Below are positions 23,485 through 26,929 of a DNA stretch of 26,929 nucleotides, in pieces. Source of the stretch: JBKJVQ01 sp046717125 (GTDB lineage Bacteria; Pseudomonadota; Alphaproteobacteria; Rhizobiales; Methyloligellaceae). A program made the translations under genes and the position numbers. The stretch covers positions 1 through 26,929 of the forward strand of contig JBKJVQ010000244.1 of NCBI GenBank assembly GCA_046717125.1, in the 5' to 3' direction. Position 1 is the stretch's first letter, and each line of letters starts with the position of its first letter. Under the pieces are notes generated by a model that saw nothing but the letters and a program-made list of their open reading frames with translations, had not been told where the DNA came from and did no database searches.

Positions 23485-24456
23485 TTGACCCACGCGATCC
23501 GCATTCACGAACATGGCGGCCCTGAAAATCTCCGCTGGGAGAAAGTCGAGATCGGCGCGCCTGGTCGCGGCGAGGTCATGCTCCGCCAGACTGCTGTCGG
23601 CCTGAACTATATCGACGTCTACCATCGCACCGGGCACTACCCCAATCCGCTTCCGCTCACGCTCGGCGTCGAAGGCGCAGGCGAAGTGACCGTAATCGGC
23701 GAAGGCGTGACCGATCTGAAAGTCGGCGACCGTGTCGCCTATGCCGGACCGATCGGTTCGTATGCTGAGGAACGGTTGATCCCGGCCGACCGCCTCGTGA
23801 AACTGCCGGACGCGATTTCGGACGAAACCGCCGCCGCCATGATGCTGCAGGGCATGACGGCGGAATATCTCCTGCGCCGGACTTATCGCGTCGGGAAGGA
23901 GACGACGCTGCTGTTTCATGCCGCCGCGGGCGGCGTCGGGCTCATCGCCTGTCAGTGGGCGGCGCATCTCGGCGCGACAATCATCGGAACGGTGGGCTCG
24001 GCGGAAAAGGCCAAGCTCGCGAAAGAGCATGGCTGTTCGCATGTCATCGACTACCGCAAAGAGGATTTCGTGGCCCGCGTGAAGGAGATCACCGGCGGAA
24101 AGGGCGTCGACGTCGTCTATGACGGGATCGGCAAGGCGACGTTCCCCGCGTCGCTCGACTGCCTGAAGCCGCGTGGGCTCTGGGTCAGCTTCGGCCAGGC
24201 GTCCGGGGCGCTACCGCCCATCGACTTCGCGATCCTGTCGCAGAAGGGCTCGCTGTACGCAACTCGACCGACGCTATTCACCTATGTCGCGAACCGCGCA
24301 GAATTGCTGGACTCCGCGAACGCGCTGTTTGATGTCGTTGCGTCCGGCGCTGTTCGTATTCCCGTCAAGCAGCGTTTCAGACTGGCCGCCGCCGCCGATG
24401 CGCATCGCGCGCTGGAGGCTCGCGAGACGACGGGCTCAACCATACTCATCCCTTGA
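23485..24456 (+). CDS. NADPH:quinone oxidoreductase (zinc-independent MDR family)
   Basis: 323-residue member of the quinone-oxidoreductase branch of the medium-chain dehydrogenase/reductase superfamily, like E. coli QorA. Motifs: VGLNYIDVYHRTGHYPNPLP, GVEGAGEVTVIGEGV, GDRVAYAGPIGSYAE, and the nucleotide-binding HAAAGGVGLIACQWAAHLGA. Zinc-ligand cysteines are lacking. The frame stays open back to gatB, but that upstream part is the intergenic repeat, so I do not include it. The likely start is the TTG at 23485 (read MTHAIRIHEHGGPENL), which fits the family N-terminus and has ggtgaaag upstream; GTG at 23473 is the alternative. It is followed after 13 bp by a glutathione S-transferase gene, suggesting a small detoxification unit. 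Confidence 0.9.
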   Translation: MTHAIRIHEHGGPENLRWEKVEIGAPGRGEVMLRQTAVGLNYIDVYHRTGHYPNPLPLTLGVEGAGEVTVIGEGVTDLKVGDRVAYAGPIGSYAEERLIPADRLVKLPDAISDETAAAMMLQGMTAEYLLRRTYRVGKETTLLFHAAAGGVGLIACQWAAHLGATIIGTVGSAEKAKLAKEHGCSHVIDYRKEDFVARVKEITGGKGVDVVYDGIGKATFPASLDCLKPRGLWVSFGQASGALPPIDFAILSQKGSLYATRPTLFTYVANRAELLDSANALFDVVASGAVRIPVKQRFRLAAAADAHRALEARETTGSTILIP

Positions 24457-24469
24457 CCCAAAGACCGCC

Positions 24470-25168
24470 ATGACCGCGCCGATCCAGCTCTATTTCTGGC
24501 CGACACCCAACGGTTACAAAATCCCGATCATGCTGGAGGAGACCGGCACGCCCTACGAACTGCGTTTCGTCGACATAGGCAAAGGCGAGCAGTTCGAATC
24601 CGCGTTTCAGGAAATCTCCCCCAACAACCGGATGCCGGCCATCGTCGATGCCGAAGGTCCAGACGGCACGCCGATCTCCGTCTACGAGTCCGGCGCAATC
24701 CTGCAATATTTGGGACGTAAGACCGGCAGCTTCTATCCGCCAGACGAGCGGGAGCGGGTCGCGGTCGAGGAGTGGCTGTTTTGGCAGGTCGGCGGGCTCG
24801 GGCCAATGGGCGGCCAAGCCCATCACTTTCGCAACTATGCGTCCGACAAAATCGAGTATGCCATCGATCGGTATACGGATGAGGTCAATCGCCTCTACGG
24901 CGTGATGGAACGGCGGCTTCGCGATCGCGATTTTCTGGCGGGCGACTATTCGATCGCGGACATGGCGTCGCATCCCTGGGTTCGGAGTTACAAGAGTCAG
25001 GGCCAGTCTCTCGATGACTTTCCAAGGCTCAAGGATTGGTTCTCCCGCATCCGGGGCCGCCCCGCGGTTGATCGCGCCTACGCGCTGGGCAAGAAGGAGC
25101 GCGACAGCTTCGATCTGGCGAAGGACGAAGCGGCGCGGAGCGTATTGTTCCGGCAGCGGGCGCGCTGA
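24470..25168 (+). CDS. Glutathione S-transferase, YfcG/YghU-like (Nu class)
   Basis: 232-residue cytoplasmic glutathione S-transferase. The N-terminal thioredoxin-like domain has YFWPTPNGYKIPIMLEE, ISPNNRMPAIVD (with the cis-proline before A-I) and YESGAILQYLG for glutathione binding. The all-helical C-terminal domain has WLFWQVGGLGPMGGQAHHFR and FLAGDYSIADMASHPWVRSY. This combination matches the Nu-class or YfcG-type enzymes, which reduce disulfides with two bound glutathiones. The ATG at 24470 is preceded by a weak caaagacc. It starts 13 bp after the quinone oxidoreductase stop, so the two are probably co-transcribed and may act together on quinones or electrophiles. No clear terminator follows. 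Confidence 0.92.
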   Translation: MTAPIQLYFWPTPNGYKIPIMLEETGTPYELRFVDIGKGEQFESAFQEISPNNRMPAIVDAEGPDGTPISVYESGAILQYLGRKTGSFYPPDERERVAVEEWLFWQVGGLGPMGGQAHHFRNYASDKIEYAIDRYTDEVNRLYGVMERRLRDRDFLAGDYSIADMASHPWVRSYKSQGQSLDDFPRLKDWFSRIRGRPAVDRAYALGKKERDSFDLAKDEAARSVLFRQRAR

Positions 25169-25456
25169 CAATTCTCCAGCGATCCTACGCCTTGGTTAGC
25201 GAGACGTGCGCAACATCGGTAAAGCATTGGTTGAAATGTGCCGAATTTAACGATTGCGCCGCGAAATCAATAGCGGGTGTAAATCTCGACTAACGCTTAT
25301 TAATAAGCAGGTTATTCCCCATTAATCCTGCATTTTTACAGGTTGTTGAAACGAATACAGCCATGATCTTTCCATCAAAGGGGCGATAACAGCGCCGGGT
25401 TGGAAAGCAAAAGACAGGACCGGGTAGACCCGGCAAGTCTAACGGGGAATCAGATC
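25169..25456 (+). promoter_or_regulatory. AT-rich leader with phased TTAA-like motifs and palindromes upstream of the Sel1 gene
   Basis: The segment 25230-25370 is markedly AT-richer than the rest of the window. TTAA (25300), GTTA (25311), TTAA (25322) and TTTT (25333) recur exactly every 11 bp, and a perfect 14-bp palindrome gcttattaataagc lies at 25295-25308. Further down, ccggg (25420-25424) and cccgg (25429-25433) form a small hairpin ahead of the acggggaa ribosome site. A regulated promoter is likely; TTAA-N7-TTAA is the CtrA box layout, but only partial matches are present. Confidence 0.5.
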
Positions 25457-25726
25457 ATGGCTCGTATGGATATGTCGACGATCGAAGGGGCGGAGCTGGC
25501 GGCACAGGCGGCCGGACCGGACGGTCTCTATCAGTTGGGCCTGCGCTATGCGATCGGTCGCGAAGTCGAGCCCGATCTGGTCATCGCGCACAAATGGTTC
25601 AACATCGCCGCCTCGCGCGGCAACCGCGATGCGCTCGCGTACCGACAGGAATTGTCACTCGAAATGTCGAGCGGTCAGATCGCCGAAGCCCAGCGCGCCG
25701 CACGCGAGTGGCTACGCGCGCACTAA
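25457..25726 (+). CDS. Small Sel1-like repeat protein
   Basis: 89-residue protein carrying a single Sel1/TPR-like repeat: LYQLGLRYAIGREVEPDLVI, then AHKWFNIAASRGNRDALAYR, which matches the Sel1 pattern A-x-x-x-L-G-x-x-Y plus A-x-x-W-x-x-x-A-A-x-x-G. No signal peptide or membrane segment is visible, so it is probably cytoplasmic. I choose the ATG at 25457 because acggggaa lies at good spacing and the Hyphomicrobiales homologues I recall begin MARMDMS-like; an upstream in-frame start near 25400 lacks a ribosome site. Sel1 repeats mediate protein contacts; the partner is unknown. Its stop codon lies in the first copy of a short tandem duplication. The long AT-rich leader suggests regulated expression. 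Confidence 0.85.
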   Translation: MARMDMSTIEGAELAAQAAGPDGLYQLGLRYAIGREVEPDLVIAHKWFNIAASRGNRDALAYRQELSLEMSSGQIAEAQRAAREWLRAH

Positions 25727-25755
25727 GACGCGGGTACCCATGCACTAAGACGCGG
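25720..25755. repeat. Short tandem duplication at the Sel1 gene stop
   Basis: The 14-mer gcactaagacgcgg occurs at 25720-25733 and again at 25742-25755, a period of 22 bp. The first copy contains the Sel1 stop codon TAA. The last 3 codons plus the immediate 3' region have thus been duplicated once. Confidence 0.8.
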
Positions 25756-25770
25756 TTACTGCGCGGTTAT

Positions 25771-26460
25771 TTACTCGGCGGGAGCGGGCAGGGGCTCGAT
25801 CTCGCCCCCACTGTTCTCGCGCTCGCGGCATTTCCAGAAAAGCCTGCCGGCGCAGCGCGCCATACGGCCGAGGCGGCTGCCGGTCTTCTGGGCGGCTGCA
25901 CGAACTGGGCGGTTTTCGACCACGCTCGCCATGCCGTTGCGCGATGCGCGGATAGCCCGGTTCGTCATGCGGGCGACGCTTGGACGCTCGCCAAGCGATG
26001 GATCCTGCGGCGGCCCTTCCGCGCGAGGCAGCGGTTGTGGCGTCTGATCAGCGTTGTCCCGCGCGGCCGGTCCGCCAAAAAACCCGGGCAGATCGGTGAA
26101 GTCCACCTGGCGCGGTTCCCCCCGGCACAAATCGGCGCGCACATGAGACACCGCGCAGGAGCCGTGACCGCCCGCCTTCGCGATCTGGACGATACATCCG
26201 TACTTCATCACGGATCGTGACATGCCCCGGCCATGCTTCGTTTGACAATGATAAGCGCCGTCCGGTTCCTGACACGTGACGCAGAACGAGGATTCCTCCG
26301 CATGTGTGAAACTGCCGGGCCATAACGGCAGCGCCGTAAACGTAACCACGGCCACAACGTGCGCTGCGCGCCGAGCTTTTCCGCGACCGCCAACAACTTT
26401 GGGCGTCAAGTCGCAGGACCAGAAAAGTCCTCGTATGCCGATCAGGTTTTCCCAGCGCAT
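25771..26460 (-). CDS. Cysteine-rich secreted protein of unknown function
   Basis: 229-residue protein with an internal-looking signal sequence at about 30-54 (AAHVVAVVTFTALPLWPGSF, then THAEE). The N-terminal mature domain (about 54-120) has six cysteines: FCVTCQEPDGAYHCQ, KYGCIVQIAKAGGHGSCAVS, and RADLC. The middle is a low-complexity Pro/Arg/Ala linker, and the C-terminus has two more cysteines in RMARCAGRLFWKCRE. The even set of eight suggests disulfides in the periplasm. I recall Bradyrhizobium hypothetical proteins with a similar FCVTC start and Cys-containing tail, but know no function. The ATG at 26460 has gagg upstream; a TTG about 18 codons later would place the signal peptide nearer the N-terminus. 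It converges on the Sel1 gene. Confidence 0.68.
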   Translation of the reverse strand: MRWENLIGIRGLFWSCDLTPKVVGGRGKARRAAHVVAVVTFTALPLWPGSFTHAEESSFCVTCQEPDGAYHCQTKHGRGMSRSVMKYGCIVQIAKAGGHGSCAVSHVRADLCRGEPRQVDFTDLPGFFGGPAARDNADQTPQPLPRAEGPPQDPSLGERPSVARMTNRAIRASRNGMASVVENRPVRAAAQKTGSRLGRMARCAGRLFWKCRERENSGGEIEPLPAPAE

Positions 26461-26587
26461 CGTAGAGTTCCTCGCCCCGAGCGTCCCTCCGCCCCAGATG
26501 CAGAGCCGTTATTTCGCCGAACTGCGGCCTAATCCGGGCGAGGCACGCTTGAATGGCCCCTCCAAACGCGGCATAGGTGCACGAGTC

Positions 26588-26680
26588 GGAGACGTGGCCG
26601 AGAGGCTGAAGGCGGCGGTTTGCTAAACCGTTATACGCTGTAAAGGCGTATCGAGGGTTCGAATCCCTCCGTCTCCGCCA
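26588..26680 (+). tRNA. tRNA-Ser (anticodon GCT)
   Basis: Acceptor arms ggagacg (26588-26594) and cgtctcc (26670-26676) pair perfectly, with discriminator g and encoded CCA (26678-26680). The anticodon loop ttgctaa carries GCT at 26622-26624, reading AGC/AGU serine codons. A long variable arm (about 26632-26652, tatacgc...gcgta pairing) and the T-loop ggttcgaatcc confirm a class II serine tRNA. Length is 93 nt including CCA. Confidence 0.97.
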
Positions 26681-26929
26681 CATAAGTCATTGATACTCCC
26701 GCCGCTTTTGCTTTTTAGCGTCGTCGCCAACTTCGCCCGTATTGTCTGGGACTTGCGCGGCGCTGGCCTAGGCATGCCAGTCAGTGAGACGGATGCGGTG
26801 CCGCAACCCGGTGCTCATCGTGGTGAGAGTCTCCAACGCCGCTTTTGGTGGTCCGGGTGCGCCGGTGCGGCTCGTGGGATGTTCGTCGCTTCGAGCCGAA
26901 CGGGATATCTCCCGCCGATGGGACGAGGG
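26681..26929. other. Right-hand edge: unassigned sequence after tRNA-Ser
   Basis: No gene can be assigned. A minus-strand frame is open from the window edge to a stop at 26768-26770 (53 codons, ending RHRIRLTDWHA), and a plus-strand frame starting ATG at 26774 is also open to the edge. Neither resembles a family I know. No integrase, direct repeat of the tRNA 3' end or inverted terminal repeat is visible in these 249 bases. Confidence 0.4.

Noticed and set aside
25289..25337. Confirmed CtrA binding site
   Set aside because: No pair matches TTAA-N7-TTAA in full (TTAA-N7-GTTA, GTTA-N7-TTAA, TTAA-N7-TTTT), so it is reported only as a phased pattern.
26048..26683. Minus-strand frame reading through tRNA-Ser (RRRRDSNPRYAF...)
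   Set aside because: RDSNPR-type peptides are a known artefact of translating the antisense strand of serine tRNA genes; the tRNA call is secure.
1..26929. CRISPR array, prophage, toxin-antitoxin or restriction-modification locus
   Set aside because: I found no regularly spaced repeat-spacer units, no integrase, no paired small toxin-antitoxin genes and no methyltransferase or nuclease motifs; repeats present are dispersed palindromes.

Overview
The window is about 27 kb of GC-rich chromosome from an alphaproteobacterium, most likely order Hyphomicrobiales (Rhizobiales), near Bradyrhizobium, Rhodopseudomonas or Xanthobacteraceae. This placement is inference. It rests on HspQ, an IalB-family protein, a Pcs-type phosphatidylcholine synthase, the recG-sdhE-mfd block, and intergenic palindromes I know from that group. 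The content is mostly housekeeping. I see no phage, CRISPR array, toxin-antitoxin or defence locus, and I do not claim a new system.

Layout. 1-2732: 3' end of glmS, a secreted TPR/SPOR-domain protein and a DUF502 membrane protein, all on the plus strand. 2684-8622: recG (minus) converges on the DUF502 gene with overlapping 3' ends and diverges from sdhE-mfd (plus, ATGA overlap). 8629-12069: a minus-strand pair, a peptide-type periplasmic binding protein followed 9 bp later by an adenylate-forming-fold protein whose ATP motifs look lost. 12329-13174: an IalB-family secreted protein with its own terminator. 13400-17273: minus-strand hspQ, a CitE/malyl-CoA-lyase-type gene, an LpxL-type acyltransferase and a UbiH-type hydroxylase. 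17660-19063: an outer-membrane porin with a strong terminator. 19277-25726, all plus: a small secreted protein, phosphatidylcholine synthase, TerC, another small secreted protein, gatB, a quinone oxidoreductase/glutathione S-transferase pair and a small Sel1-repeat protein. 25771-26460: a cysteine-rich secreted protein on the minus strand. 26588-26680: tRNA-Ser(GCT). The last 249 bp hold no gene I can identify.

The genes fall into several loose themes. DNA repair and restart: RecG and Mfd, with SdhE between them. Cell envelope: GlmS, SPOR protein, LpxL-type acyltransferase, Pcs, porin, IalB. Translation: GatB and tRNA-Ser. Redox: UbiH-type hydroxylase, quinone oxidoreductase, GST. The structure not explained by genes is mostly dispersed palindromic elements. 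Four copies of a two-hairpin element sit directly against gene ends or starts, one forming the 3' end of the lyase gene. Two further intergenic repeat types and an AT-rich leader with 11-bp-phased TTAA-like motifs upstream of the Sel1 gene are also present.
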